Assembly (NCBI GenBank): GCA_963971575.1
Contig: OZ020618.1
Location: forward strand, 51,908,509-51,972,508
DNA length: 64,000 bases
Direction of reading: 5' to 3'
Source of the DNA: Liopterus haemorrhoidalis
Taxonomy: Eukaryota > Arthropoda > Insecta > Coleoptera > Dytiscidae
In this document: positions 10,975 through 22,571 of the stretch, piece after piece
Layout: each line of letters starts with the position of its first letter
Numbering within the stretch: position 1 is the first letter of the stretch
Program-made: the position numbers and the translations under genes
The notes under the pieces: generated by a model
Seen by the model: the letters and a program-made list of their open reading frames with translations, nothing else
Told to the model about the DNA's origin: nothing
The model's database searches: none

Positions 10975-11501
10975 CAGGGGTTCTTAAACTTATGTAGTCC
11001 GAGGACCCCATCTTGAGACTCAATTTCTGGCTCAATAATCTCATAGGCACTACGTTATAATAAATATTGGTAAAAATGTATCGCTGGTTATTTTAATAAA
11101 CGGTCTTGCGCATTTATAGAGATGAACATTTTTATTAGCATATAGAATATAAACATAAATGAATAAAAATAGTAGTAAAAAGAATTAAAAAAAGTTAAAC
11201 ATTATAATACCTTAAACTCATACAAACATTTCTTGGTCAAATACTGGTCAAAATAAATCTTATTATAATATGTTTTCTGTAAATAATTTGCAGTTGAATA
11301 AAAATAATTAAATTGTTACTAATTATTGTTTAGTTATGTCAATAACTAGTTAGATAACAACAAATACAAAGTCTTGACTATGTAGTATTTTTATTAAATG
11401 AGTTATTTGAATAAAAATGAAAAGTTGGGGGATGTAAAGCTAATGGCAACATTGTTTCGCGGACCCCCAGGGGTCCGCGGACCACAGTTTAAGAACCGCT
11501 G
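10975..11501 (+). mobile_element. hAT non-autonomous element, 527 bp (family C)
   Basis: Ends CAGGGGTTCTTAAACTTATG and CACAGTTTAAGAACCGCTG, flanked by an exact 8-bp duplication GATTAAGG (10967-10974, 11502-11509). The duplication length and CAG-type ends fit hAT. Same family as 26817-27015 (truncated), 27431-27986 and 32819-33357. No coding capacity. Confidence 0.88.
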
Positions 11502-11785
11502 GATTAAGGGTTTATAATATTTTCGACAGTTACTAAAAAGTGATATTTGTATGTAAAGTAGATGATGTCCCAAGAATTGTATTGTTTTTAAAAAAAATCA
11601 CTCTGCTTTTTTAGCTACTTATTTTAGAAACATGTTTCGCTAATAAATAATTAGCTTCTTCAGGTGCTGTAAATTATGATTCACATATAATATTTAGTTG
11701 TTACATAAGTCCGTTCGTTTTTTTTTTTTTTTTTTTCACCTTTTATTCAATAAAATATACATTCTAAAAAAAAAAACTTTCATTA

Positions 11786-12115
11786 TTAAATGTACTGTCC
11801 ATTATTTTCTATCATTTTGGACAAACGCTCAGGCAATTTCATAATTCCATTTCTCCAGAAAGTTCCGTTTTTGCTCTCGAAAAATCTGTAAAGGTGAATT
11901 TTGATCATCCAAAGATGCGAAATTTTTTCCGTTAAGGGAATATTGTAGAGAGCGGAACAAATGGTAGTCGGAGCATATGGTCCAGACATCGCACCATCCG
12001 ACTACCATTTGTTCTGCTTTCTACAAAATTCCCTTAACGGAAAAAAAACCGCATCTGTGTACGATATCAAAATTCACCTAGACAGATTTTTCGAGAGCAA
12101 AGACGGAAAAAATTC
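11786..12115. pseudogene. Head-to-head pair of mariner transposase C-termini
   Basis: Minus strand 11989-11786 carries the C-terminal tail: MIKIHLYRFFESKNGTFWRN and MKLPERLSKMIENNGQYI, frameshifted relative to the upstream SDYHLFRSLQ-like segment. Plus strand from about 11993 carries APSDYHLFCFLQNSLNGKKT then YDIKIHLDRFFESKDGK. The two pieces face away from one centre near 11990, making an inverted repeat of roughly 130-bp arms. PSDYHLF includes the third catalytic aspartate of the DD34D pattern. Neither half is functional. Confidence 0.75.
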
Positions 12116-12119
12116 GAAT

Positions 12120-13430
12120 TAATACACATCGATTTAAACCGGAATAAGACAAGAAAAATTTAAAATATCGAAACGTATTGTTTCTAAAATAGGTACTTTT
12201 GTCCAAGAAGCCGAGTGTTTTTTTATTTTAATTTACACAAGGAGATATTTGACAGTGCTCAAAGAAGATGATATTTTTAACCCTACAAAATTACTCTGGG
12301 TGATAGGTGCCTAATACGGTATCAGTACGGTAGAAATCAACACTCGGATTCGGAGAGACTTCTGTGGAACATTTATGGGTGTTACTATTTTCAAAACATT
12401 ATATGAAACAAGAGAAAACAAGGAAAAATACATTTTATTGAAAAAGATTCTCACTATTGTTACAATCATTGCATCCTACAGATGCACTGTTATTATTTAC
12501 GTAACGCTTCAAATTCCTTTCTTGTTACAAAAGTCCAATTTGATTAACAGTTATTTTTCACAGGGAAAGTTGAGTATTTTTAATAGTAGTCCATTAATAA
12601 TAATCCTTTATTAAACTATCAAAACAAAGACAAGGGAAAGCTGATTTTTCTACTACACACAGTAAAGCCTGGTTTCTAACATCATTAGTCGGCAACATCC
12701 ATTGCTAAACACGACTACCTAGCCTAGGATTTCGTAGGTATAATCAAGAAATTAACATATTGTCACTCATGTGCCTGTAGGGTAGAAATTGTGGCTAAAG
12801 GATGGTTAAAAATTGGCATACAAATACAGTTCTTTGACACTTCAAAAATCATACTTTTTTTTTAATTCTATTTCAAAAACTATGTGTCAAACGCAATAAT
12901 ACCTATGATTATATGTTTCTTACAATAAATTTTCACACATCTGTTTGATCATACATTTTCAAACATTGTTTTCAATTTCATTGTGTAAGTTTATTTAATT
13001 TCATGTTAAACAAATAAATTTTTCCATAAAAATAAACGCAGATTCTTCAGAAGATTAGTAGAATTTCAATAGAATTAAACAAAACATACTGTTAGATTGG
13101 TATCGGAACTCTGTATAAAGCTAGAGCTTTCTGGAGTTAAAGCTCGGGTACGCAGGATTGCTTTAATCTCGCATTTTCCACCTCAGTAACTCCACAAGCG
13201 ATCACAAACTACAAACCTACGTTCAAGTCAACTGTTTTCGTACCATCCAATCATTTTTAATACCAACACCATTCAAAAATATATCATAAGGACTTGTGAA
13301 GGTTTGTAATAACTCGGACAGACAAGCCAACTTAATAAAAATATGTTTAATTTGCAATAGGTGTAATGCGGCATAAATAGGGTGGATAAATAGAAGTGGA
13401 CACAAAAAAACATTCAAGAAAAAACTTTAA
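12120..13430. other. Unassigned intronic DNA with a family A end fragment
   Basis: Near 12724-12790 there is AGGATTTCGTAGGTATAATC plus CATATTGTCACTC, a family A right end in minus orientation. The rest has no recognisable coding or repeat features. Confidence 0.45.
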
Positions 13431-13439
13431 GGCGCGGTT

Positions 13440-14380
13440 AGACCAAAATCAACCAAGCAGTTAAAGAACTATTCGTGAACAGATAAAGAACAATTCGCGA
13501 GCAGTTAAGAGCTGTTCGTGAACAGATAAAGAGCAATTCGCGAGCAGTTAAGAGTTGTTCGTGAACAGATAAAGAGCAATTCACGAGTAGTTAAGAGCTG
13601 TTCGCAAGCAGTTAAAGAACTATTCGCGAGCAGTTAAAGAGCTGTTCGAGAGTAGTTAAAGATCTGTTCGAGAGCATTTAAAGAGGTTAAACGGCTGTTC
13701 GCGAGCAGTTAAAGATAGGGTGACCATTTTCTTAAGAAGGCAATGCGGGACGGAGCAAAAAAAAGGTCCTCATCTCCCAAATCCAAGTGAAGAGCAAAAA
13801 AAAAGGTCCTCACCTCCCAAATCCAAGTGAAGAGCAAAAAAAAGGTCCTCATTTCCCCAAATACAAGTTACAAAATGCGGGACAATGCGGGACAAAATGT
13901 TAAAATGCGGGACTTTTGCGGGACGCATCTTAATACGGGACAAAATGTTAAAATGCGGGACGAATGGTCACCCTAGTTAAAGAGCTATTCGTGAGCAGAT
14001 AAAGAGCATTCGCGAGCAATTAAGAGCTGTTCGCGAGCAGTTAAAGAGGTGTTCGCGAGCAGTTAAAGAGCTGTTTGCGAGCAGTTAAAAAGCTGTTCGA
14101 GAGTCCTGTTCGAAACTCCTGTGCGAGAGTAGTTAAAGATCTGTTCTTCGAGTACATTTAAAGAGCTGTTCGCGAGCAGTTAAAGAGTAAAAGAACTATT
14201 CGTGAGCAAATTTAAGAGCAATTCGCGAGCAGTTAAGAGTTGTTCGCGAGCAGTTAAGAGTTGTTCGCGAGCAGTTAAGAGCTGTTGATGAGCAGTTAAA
14301 GAACTGTTCGCGAGCAGTTAAAGTGTTATTCGAGAGTAGTTAAAATTCTGTTCGAGAACATTTAAAGACAAGTTCACGAC
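13440..14380 (+). repeat. Minisatellite array, about 22-25 bp unit
   Basis: Dozens of imperfect repeats of the motif GAGCAGTTAAAGAGCTGTTC, often with GCGAGCAGTTAAGAGCTGTT variants. Each unit is itself partly palindromic (GAGCTGTTCGCGAGCAG). The array is split by a hAT element at 13716-13975. Unit length drifts between neighbours. Confidence 0.85.
13716..13975. mobile_element. hAT-like MITE, 260 bp, inside minisatellite
   Basis: Perfect terminal inverted repeat TAGGGTGACCATT / AATGGTCACCCTA, exact 8-bp duplication GTTAAAGA (13708-13715, 13976-13983) made from the array's own sequence. Inside are three tandem units of about 40 bp (GGTCCTCATCTCCCAAATCC with a poly-A) and several ATGCGGGAC repeats. 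Confidence 0.88.
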
Positions 14381-14384
14381 AAAT

Positions 14385-15526
14385 TTTTCTTGTAATTAAA
14401 CGTGAGTCTTCCAAAAAAAAATTTTGGATGCGAGGCTGTTTCATAATATATTTGTTTGTCCTTGTATTTGTTGTTTTTACCTATTGCCACCAACCCCTTC
14501 ATTGTTTTTCATATAAGTATCATGTAATTTATCTCGTACATCATTGTAGCTTTAAAACTGATTAAGGCATAACGAATATTTTTTGTTAAACAACCAAATG
14601 CTTCATTTAAGAACCTATTAAAAAATGTTCATTTAATTTTTCTGTAGTTTAATTAAACATATTTGTAGTTGCGAGTTTAAAATAAAATTAAAGTTTATTT
14701 GTAACGGGAAACTGAATAATTAATTTAATAATTTGTTGAAAATTCGCTAATCTAATTTAAACACTTCATTTCCTATTTGGTTATTTCATTTGTGACAATA
14801 AAAATACGGCTTATCAAATTCCATGCCTGAACGCCTAAATTCTACACCGGTCTGCATTATTATTATTGTTATATATTTTTGTTTATTTCTTTTTGTTTTC
14901 CTTATTATAAAATCGCAATCAGAACATACAATAAATCAAAACGTATCGTTTAAAAATGCAATTATAAAAATGATTGATGTGGTTGTCTGTGTGTATGTTT
15001 GTTTAGTAGTGTATTGCAAAACATTGTACAATGTTGAATAAAAATAGAATCGTTTAAGAAAGGACGAATAAATAAAAGTTTGTATGAGTTAATTTAGATT
15101 TATTTTATAGAGTATCGGTAGCACATGTCAGACTAATGCACTCGGCCCATGCCATTACACAATCGCTCCATCTACGAATCATTCGCCGCCATAAGTAATC
15201 CACCGACCGCAATCCGCAATCCGCAATCCACCATACCACATCCAGACAAATAAAGATTATGGAAACATAAATGAGAGAATGGTTATTTTATTGCGAAAAT
15301 TGATTGTGAACACCATGATTTTAATCCAACAATAAAATATTAATATTTATATACCGCTGTTAAAGTTTTATGTATTTCTGCTTCCTTACTTTATTTGAGG
15401 AATAAATTGAACTCGAATCAATTTTAAGTGCAAAATTTACACATTTCAAATTGTTTTGTTGTTAAATTTATAAACAAAGTAAATGTATAAAAAAAATTAT
15501 GTGTAGTGTAAATTTTCACACATTTC
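14385..15526. other. Unassigned intronic DNA
   Basis: AT-rich, no recognised genes. A short cluster at 15190-15240 repeats CCGCAATCCGCAATCCGCAA. Open frames here are short, hydrophobic and without family likeness. Confidence 0.4.
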
Positions 15527-16492
15527 AGGGTTTCGTAGGTATTTAGTAAGTGAATGATGATTATTTGGGATTCCAAAACAAATTTTATCTTAATTTTTTT
15601 AATTTTAATTAGAGTGCCTAATTCCTTTATTTAGGTTTCTAAATATGTGCAGTATTTTTTTTTTTTATATATAGCAAGATTCGTTAAGATTTTGAAAATT
15701 GCGCCTATGACTTCCATTGGTTGTTTTAAGTCATAAGCTCCGCCCCTCTGATTTCGTGAATTCAATTTCAACAATTTCCACTGGTTATTAAATTTACGCT
15801 TTTAAAAATTAAATGCAACATTTGCCAAAATATAACTAGAATTTTGAAAAAATAATTTAAACAAAATAAAAATTCAAAAATAAACAAAAAATAAAATTGT
15901 CGGGAAGCGAATCAGAGCTTGTAATTTAGGAAGCGAGAGGGCTAACCATTACACTATGAAAGCGTACTGGTTTACTGTGTTAAATAACGTTTTAAATATT
16001 TTACATCGTCAAGCAAAAAACACAAAAAATTCGTTTTTTTCTAAAAAATAATCTGATCAAAAATTCCTGTTGTACTATTCCGGTTCACACCAATGTACAT
16101 TACTTAGAATTTTTTCAGATTTTTAGTTTAAACCATCTGGGCTACAGGGTGTGGGACAATTTTTTTTTTGCACAATTTCAAAATCGCCTCAAATAATTTA
16201 TTTAGCAAAAATTTTGACCGTTAATCCACGTACTAAGGGCTTTCATTTGATACCCTACTCAAAATTTTTAAAAAAAATTTTTTTTTCGATGAGCACATAT
16301 TTGTTTATATTTTTAGTGGGATATGTTTTTTAGATGTTTTAGTATTTTTCCTATGTGCGGGTCAAAGAGTTGTATAAGCATACCAAATTTCAACCCTCTA
16401 GGTTTAGCCGTTTGGCCACAATTTTTACCGAACAAACAGACAGATGACAAAATGATGGTATCAGGGATTTTTGGTCATACCTACAAAACCCT
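15527..16492 (+). repeat. Family A element, copy 3
   Basis: Clearest termini: AGGGTTTCGTAGGTAT at the left and ATACCTACAAAACCCT at the right (16-bp inverted repeat with one difference). Internal blocks as in copies 1 and 2, with the tRNA-like segment on the minus strand at about 15902-15962. Open frames at 16151-16333 and 16323-16619 translate the repeat and are not genes. Confidence 0.78.
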
Positions 16493-17866
16493 AAAAATGA
16501 AGACAGTAAATTTATATAGGTTATTGTTGAGTTTCACAGAATATTTTATTAATGCAGTGACTGCAGTTTCGGCTCTCACCATTGTCAAAGTTACAAAGTT
16601 GTACGCTTATGAACACTGATTAATTTAAATATTAAAAATCATACATTTTTGAAAAAATAATCCACGTGCTTCCATTCAGAGTCTTCAACCGTACTTGAGA
16701 TGCACTTGCATTAAGATACAGCTATCCAGTTCTAATCTGTCCGATAAATATTGTAAGCAGTGTTGCAAAAAAATTCGATAACTTTGGAAATAATTATCAG
16801 ATCAAAAATTTATGTGGTACTACTTCTGAGCCCCCTAAGAAAAAATTTGCCTGCCGAGCAACCCCCCCAAGAAAAATTCTGAGGGTACGACTGTCGCATA
16901 TCTTACAGATTTCCAAAATGACCGTAATAAAACAAAAATTTTCCATGAGGCATCGCGGGCTGCCAAAAATTACATCGCGGGCCATAATAGTCCCGCGATA
17001 ATAGTCATGGATAAGAGGATGAAAAAAACAGAACGAAAAATAATAGAATGAAAAAGGATAAAAGGATAACGGTAAAGAAGATTGGTCGACCAATGAAATT
17101 TCAAAAACTAAATCAGCTGACAATGGTATACAAAATATCAAAAAGACTTAAAACATTGCTACTGGTGCCAAAATTTTGACAAATTTTTATCCACCAAACA
17201 AATTATCAGACACAAAGTTGTATTTAGAGGTTCAAACAAGATTAATATATCTTTCAATATGTTTTAGTGTATATTGTTTTACCTGAATTAGAGGCCCAGG
17301 TGGGTAATTTCAATAATTTTTTAAAGCTACTGGATCTCTTAAGACTTCCCGTACGGGTTGCATCGGTCGAAAGGGACTCCATAAAAACACGTCAAAAACA
17401 AAAACAAAACAATAATAACACAAAACACATCCACTAATAAATAATCCAGTTGAGATATTGCACTAAAATATTGCACTTGGTGGTTGGTAGTTAGTTATAG
17501 ATTGTTTATTATTTACGTATTGTCGTGCGGAAGAAGCACGCTAGAAAACAAGGCACAGTCCGGTATCATTTTGAACGTTGTGTTGATGCCGCGATTCGGG
17601 ATCATACTAACCTATGGTAAAAGCCGCAGCGCACCCGAACACAGATGCGATTGCATAAACGACAGTTTCCGATACAGCGGCGGACGAACGCACTATAACC
17701 GAATAGAAAACCAGGAAGTTACCTATGTCTACCTAATATACTACTCCCTAACATCATCCACGAACAACAGCACTCACAGGCATCTGCGTTTCAAATGCCA
17801 AAATCTAATTTTTATCAAACAAAAAAAAAATTTCATTCGTGTCTTGCATCGTTTCTCTATTGATCT
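16493..17866. other. Unassigned intronic DNA; 129-codon frame of unknown meaning
   Basis: The plus-strand frame 17484-17873 is 129 codons with no domain I recognise. The GC-richer part (17510-17720) could be old transposon sequence. A pair of GGGGG-type C-rich stretches occurs near 16860. Nothing supports a host exon. Confidence 0.3.
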
Positions 17867-17910
17867 GAGTTAGTTAAAAATTTTGGCGCACAGTAACTAT
17901 GACTATTTGA
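17867..17910 (-). repeat. Very short Jockey-like LINE 3' end
   Basis: AGTTAGTTAAAAATTTTGGC followed by GCACAGTAACTATGACTATT, the reverse complement of the LINE tail. Only about 40 bases were retained. Confidence 0.6.
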
Positions 17911-17959
17911 GTTCTTATACAGTAAACTCAAATAGTCCCTCTTAAATATTCCTCTAAAC

Positions 17960-18487
17960 TAGTGGTGGGCAAATCTTTTGGCTGTCGGGCCACATTGCTG
18001 ATGAAAATTTGACCGCGGACCGAAAGAAATTGTTTTCTAATTTTATAGGGAAAAATTGCTAAGCGATATGACATCTGGTGGGATTTTAGCAACTACAGAA
18101 ATAGACATTCTATCGCGCTTTTTTTATAAAAAATGTTTGCATAAAAATATAATTGCATAAAAAGAAGTATTATTATTGTAGCAAAATTACAAAAACCACC
18201 AGTAAACATTAAAATTCACGTTGTTTATATGTAACGAATGTCTATTTTGAAGGTTCCAAGTATGCCGAAATAGCGCTGCAATCTTAAAATACTTCCCCTA
18301 TATATTGTATTTGTTACGAAGGATATTTTATAAGCAATACTTTTAAACCAAAACGTGTATTTATTATGCAATTTAAAGAAAAAAATTGAAAGAAAATTGG
18401 AAAGAATGAAAATTTGAAAGAATATTGGACAGACAATAATATTTTTGCAGGACACAATAATTTACACGGGCCATTTGCCTAGGCCTG
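17960..18487. mobile_element. hAT-like element, 528 bp, with nested insertion
   Basis: Ends TAGTGGTGGGCAAATC and ATTTGCCTAGGCCTG (imperfect inverted repeat), flanked by an exact 8-bp duplication CTCTAAAC (17952-17959, 18488-18495). A TATAGGG-type element (18048-18298) lies inside. Confidence 0.8.
18048..18298 (+). mobile_element. TATAGGG-type element, short copy
   Basis: Begins TATAGGGAAAAATTGCTAAG and ends ACTTCCCCTATA, with TATA on both sides. Shares GACATCTGGTGGGATTTT and the CAAGTATGCC...GCGCTGC block with the longer copy at 34554-35121. Confidence 0.7.
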
Positions 18488-18496
18488 CTCTAAACA

Positions 18497-19003
18497 GTAA
18501 TGAGATTATGTCAATCTTTAAATCTTCCACATACAACCAATGGCAACAAGAATAATTAGATTCTCTACAACGCAAAGGATCATACTACGGTCAAACTCAA
18601 CCTCTTCTTCTTAGAAAGCGTTGGTTTTCTTCTCAACAAAGCAGATCTTTTACATCCACTTTTATCCGGATTAGATTTAATCACACCTTATCTCCATATC
18701 TGCATAGAATTAATATGGTTTCGTCTCCTTTCTGTCCGTGTGATAATTTGTCTGTCAGCGATTCGAACCATTTATTGTTCGAATGCCCAATTCATTTTCG
18801 CAATCGTAATTTCCAAAAAATATCCTTAGCTACCAATATTCAGACACTTCTTACTACTAACTCTAGGTATTTATAAAATTATTTATAACTATATTAAAGC
18901 AGAAAATATCAAATTATAAATGTATTTTTAAAAACCTGTATGTATTTATTTATATCTGGCTAATAGCCAAAGCTGCTAAAGCCAACAAATAAAAATGAAA
19001 ACA
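18497..19003 (+). pseudogene. Jockey/I-type LINE C-terminal zinc region and 3' end
   Basis: Plus strand: RKRWFSSQQSRSFTSTFIRI, RFNHTLSPYLHRINMVSSPF, CPCDNLSVSDSNHLLFECPI. The spacing C-x-C...H-x4-C is the zf-RVT motif at the end of Jockey/I reverse transcriptases. The frame stops near 18875. A short 3' UTR with CTGGCTAATAGCCAAAGC ends in an A-rich tail near 19003. This tail differs from the TAACTAACTA LINE family, so two LINE lineages are present. A hAT element lies directly upstream. Confidence 0.75.
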
Positions 19004-20029
19004 AAAACTCCAATAGTTCAATTTTGTGTCAAAACTTTTAGATAAATAACAATTTTCTACATCAGAAACTTTAGTTAATAATTCGGTGCAACGCATATTT
19101 GGCTATTAGCGCCTTCTATACCATAATTCATTTTTAGGATTTCGTAGGTATAACCAAGAAACCTTTATACCGTCACTCGAATGTCTGTTTTTCTATCTAC
19201 GTTTGCGCTAGATATTGTGACCAATTGAAAAGTGACATTAGAGTTGGCGACGCTGTGCTCCAAGGCAATATGGCTGTCGTTTCTAGTACTCAGCTGTCAA
19301 TATGCTAATAACGAACAGGTTAATTTAAGCACAGTACATTTTTATTTTATGAAAATGCGAGTAAATTTTTGCGATTTTTTTTTAATATTTAAGCGCTACA
19401 CATGTATCGAGTAGTTTAACAGAAGGTGGGCATCAAATTACAGTATTTAAAGTTTAATTTCAGTAGATTTATTGAAGTGTAATTTGTAGTTTGCAAGTTT
19501 TATGTGGTACATCTGAGTGTCGGTCATCTGAATTTACAATATATGGATTCTGTTTGCAAACAAGTGCATTATGTTCATTGCCTCATGAAATAAAATTAGT
19601 TAACGAAAATTTCTGATGGCCCGAATATTATAAGCGGAAAACGAGAATTACCACTTTCAATAGATTTCAGTACAACTTCAGGAATAGTATAGTGATGAAA
19701 TATAGTTTAAAGATAACACTATTTTTAAATTAATGTCAAAAACAACAAAAAATCAAGGCCATACAAAAAATTATCACGAAATTGAATTGCAAAAATTATA
19801 TAGACGTAAATCAAAAATTCAATTACATGAAAACAATTTTGCGAATAACTCAATTATTAATAAATCGAAACCCCAATAAAAGAAAGTGTAATAAACAAAA
19901 TAATTTCAGGAATTATTATAATTATATATCTGTGAAATGACCTGTTTTGTCAGGGGAGCACATTTTTTTATAAAAATCGATGTAAGTGTTACCTAACCAG
20001 TGAAATAACATTCATTATGTTGTCTGCAG
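19004..20029. other. Unassigned intronic DNA with a family A end
   Basis: AGGATTTCGTAGGTATAACC followed by AAGAAACCTTTATACCGTCA at about 19137-19180 is a family A right end, minus orientation. The rest is AT-rich with no recognised features. Confidence 0.45.
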
Positions 20030-20300
20030 TTTTCAGGCGTCAATAGCATCATTAAAATATGTGTAGTATAGGGCCTGCCCTTGTTGGTCTGCCTTGCAAT
20101 CTTCCCTTCCCGTCAAGGTACATCCCCGTGCTAAAATAGCGACACAGGAGGGGTGAGTGCCCCAGACCACCCCTTGTTTCGGCAATGCAAGGCCCTGTCT
20201 GGAGTTAGCGCCGAACATTGTCTACACAGAGCGGCATACGGAAATAGCGTGGGTCGAGATGAATAAGCGCCGCACTTATTGACGCACAGTGGCGTAACAA
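20030..20300. other. GC-richer unidentified segment
   Basis: About 270 bases with clearly higher GC than its surroundings. It is open on the minus strand in two overlapping frames (20376-20131 and 20218-20033). No protein family recognised. Composition and isolation suggest the end of an older transposon or retroposon. Confidence 0.35.
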
Positions 20301-20335
20301 ACAAATATTCATAACACATTAAAAAATTAATGTGG

Positions 20336-20560
20336 ATTTCGTAGGTAAAGTAAATGACAACAAATTTTGGGTACATTTTTTATAGTAATCGCGGCAAAAT
20401 CAAATTTATTTTGATAATCAATTTACGTCTAGTAAAAAAGTATTAATAGTTATTTAATTCTTTCCATTAATAAAAAAAAGGTGAAGTGTGCATTATTACA
20501 CTTTTCGGAATTTGGAAGGTATCTGGTAAGTTATGGGGAATAAATTTATTTGTTGTAATT
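20336..20560 (+). repeat. Family A left-end fragments
   Basis: GGATTTCGTAGGTAAAGT at 20336, and a second variant around 20490-20530 (CACTTTTCGGAATTTGGAAG, GTATCTGGTAAG) preceded by the GTGTGCATTATTACAC block typical of the sequence just outside family A left ends. Confidence 0.45.
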
Positions 20561-20612
20561 CCAACACAACAAACACCATTTCAAATTTATTTATCGTTTA
20601 TAAATCTATATA

Positions 20613-20897
20613 CTATAGCGCGTTCAAAGGTGAGTTTGCAGTACAGGGCATATGGAGTAGTTCTTTTTCATACTCTCTATCCTTTTCTTGCTTGTCGACG
20701 TTGCCAGCTGTAATTCTACAAATGGTCATTTGTTTTTGTTGAGTGTTATTTTGAGTTTTATAAGAGTTGATTTTTGTAAATCATACGAGTTTTTCATATT
20801 ATTATAATTGACACATTTGACACTTTTACAACATTTGGCAACACCGCTCCCATTTGACATAAGAGCTATTCTGCAAACTCACCTTCGAACGCACTAT
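20613..20897. mobile_element. MITE, about 285 bp, 28-bp terminal inverted repeats
   Basis: Left CTATAGCGCGTTCAAAGGTG then AGTTTGCAG; right CTGCAAACTCACCTTCGAAC then GCACTATAG. Inner sequence has no coding capacity. The superfamily is not clear; TATA-like termini suggest a TA or TATA target. Confidence 0.72.
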
Positions 20898-21284
20898 AAG
20901 AGCTTTAATTTATTACCCTTAATGAAATTTAAAATACGTAATTCGAGGCGCAGTGAAGCTGCTTTTTGTTGTGTTGGAATAATTTTTGTTAAAAATATAT
21001 ATATTTTTTTTTAAATTAATTATTATGTGGTATCAAATAAAAACTCGTAGAACGTAGATTAAGCGTTAAGATTACTTAAGGAGCAATATTTAATTTTTAA
21101 TAATATCTTTAACGCGATTTTTTGCTCAGGGATAACAAAAATTATTTTTAAAATATTTATTGTAAAGTAACAAACGAAAATATTATAAAAAACTTTATTT
21201 TTACGCGATTTTGAATAAAATATGCAAATTTCTTATATATTATTTCAAGAAACGATTTTTAACAGCTTGAGATTGACTGTGAAC

Positions 21285-21335
21285 AGTTAGTTAGTTAAAA
21301 TTTTTAGCGCACAGCAACGATGACTATTTGCGTCT
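21285..21335 (-). repeat. Short Jockey-like LINE 3' end
   Basis: GTTAGTTAGTTAAAATTTTT followed by AGCGCACAGCAACGATGACT, the reverse complement of the LINE tail. Confidence 0.6.
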
Positions 21336-21616
21336 CATTAGAGAACATTTATACCCGGTTGTATACAGAATCACTAGAATCGAAATCAAAAAAACTCAAA
21401 TCGCGCAGATGTCCAAACTTTCATTAGCACTTGCGGTATTTGGGCTCGAGTCGACGATAGCAAAAAGCGGTCCCACGAATGCCCTAACACATCCATGCAC
21501 ACCAATAACAAAATCTTTATAAAATAACAAACATTCATTTTCCTACCTTATCAAATATTCCAAGACCATTTTAATGAGTATATTTAATATTATATATAAT
21601 CATTAAAATGTATATA

Positions 21617-22199
21617 CAGTAAACCCTCGATCTAACGGACCCCGATTTAATGGACTTCGGATTTAACGGACAAAATTTTCAGATCTCAAAAATATTTTTT
21701 TTTCTTAACTCGCAGTTATTTTCAACAAATTATGTATATACTAGAACAATGGGTTTAGAAAAAATATAAGGGACGACGAGAGCAATGAAGAAGAGCCAGC
21801 AATTAAAAAAAATTAAACTGAGCCAAGTAAAGAGTCATCTTGACGATTTAATCTCGTTTATCGACCAGACGTGCAGCCATATTACTTTCATTTTCGCAAA
21901 TTTAGGGAAATTATTGTTACCAAACAACAATCTTCGAAAATGCAATCTTCGAAAATGCAATCTTCGAATTTTTATGTTATACTTTGTTCATAAATAAATA
22001 TTACTTTGTTATTGTTCTAACTCATTGTATAGCAAAAAAATCGCGAAATTCGCTATAAAAAAATATAGGATTTGTAATTTAATTTATGTACTTTTAATTT
22101 AAGACATATAGACACTATTTTCGGATATTCGGATTTAACGGACAATCGCATTTAACGGACACCCCTTCCCATACTAATGCAAGCTGAAGTATTATACTG
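21617..22199 (+). pseudogene. pogo/Tigger-type element remnant
   Basis: Starts CAGTAAACCCTCGATCTAAC and ends near AAGTATTATACTG; repeats of ATTTAACGGAC occur in inverted orientation at both ends, as in pogo/Tigger MITEs. Inside, plus-strand 21785-21930 reads KIKLSQVKSHLDDLISFIDQ and later FANLGKLLLPNN, resembling the C-terminal tail of Tigger transposases. The tandem CGAAAATGCAATCTT repeat at 21937-21969 is a local expansion. Confidence 0.6.
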
Positions 22200-22371
22200 T
22201 TAAGCGAAATTTATGTAGATTTTAAATATGCTGTGCCATATGCCATGCATTAATACAACCATGATCACCTATGGGTTCAGAAATGCATTTCGTATTAATT
22301 TTATAACGAATTTTCTATTAAACGCATTTTCCATTAAACAATTATACCATATAACAATTTAAACAGTTGGA

Positions 22372-22412
22372 TTTATATAACACGGAACACCTTCGGCACC
22401 GTGCTATATAAT
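22372..22412. repeat. Small hairpin
   Basis: TTATATAACACGG and CCGTGCTATATAA pair around an ACACCTTCGGCA loop. Possibly a solo remnant of a palindromic element. It lies about 160 bases from the last RhoGEF2 exon, in its downstream intron. Confidence 0.45.
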
Positions 22413-22571
22413 AAATTTTCATATTTTGTTAATCTCAATTTAAGCAACATTTCAACAAATATTGATTATGGTAAAAACAGTAGCATAATTTGGCTAAGCT
22501 CTTCAGTACCAATTTGTCAAAATGTTGCTTTGGTGAAATAATGTTGATGAATAAATTAAAAGTGTACTCAC

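Noticed and set aside
13440..14380. CRISPR-like array
   Set aside because: Repeats are contiguous without unique spacers of constant size and diverge gradually; this is a eukaryotic minisatellite.
17484..17873. 129-codon plus-strand frame
   Set aside because: No recognisable domain, ends in poly-A-rich sequence, and codon use looks like random AT-rich DNA; kept only as unassigned.
20033..20376. Two overlapping minus-strand frames as a possible missing DH or PH exon
   Set aside because: No DH or PH motifs, no matching splice phase, and the Cys/Ala/Gly-rich translation does not resemble the family.
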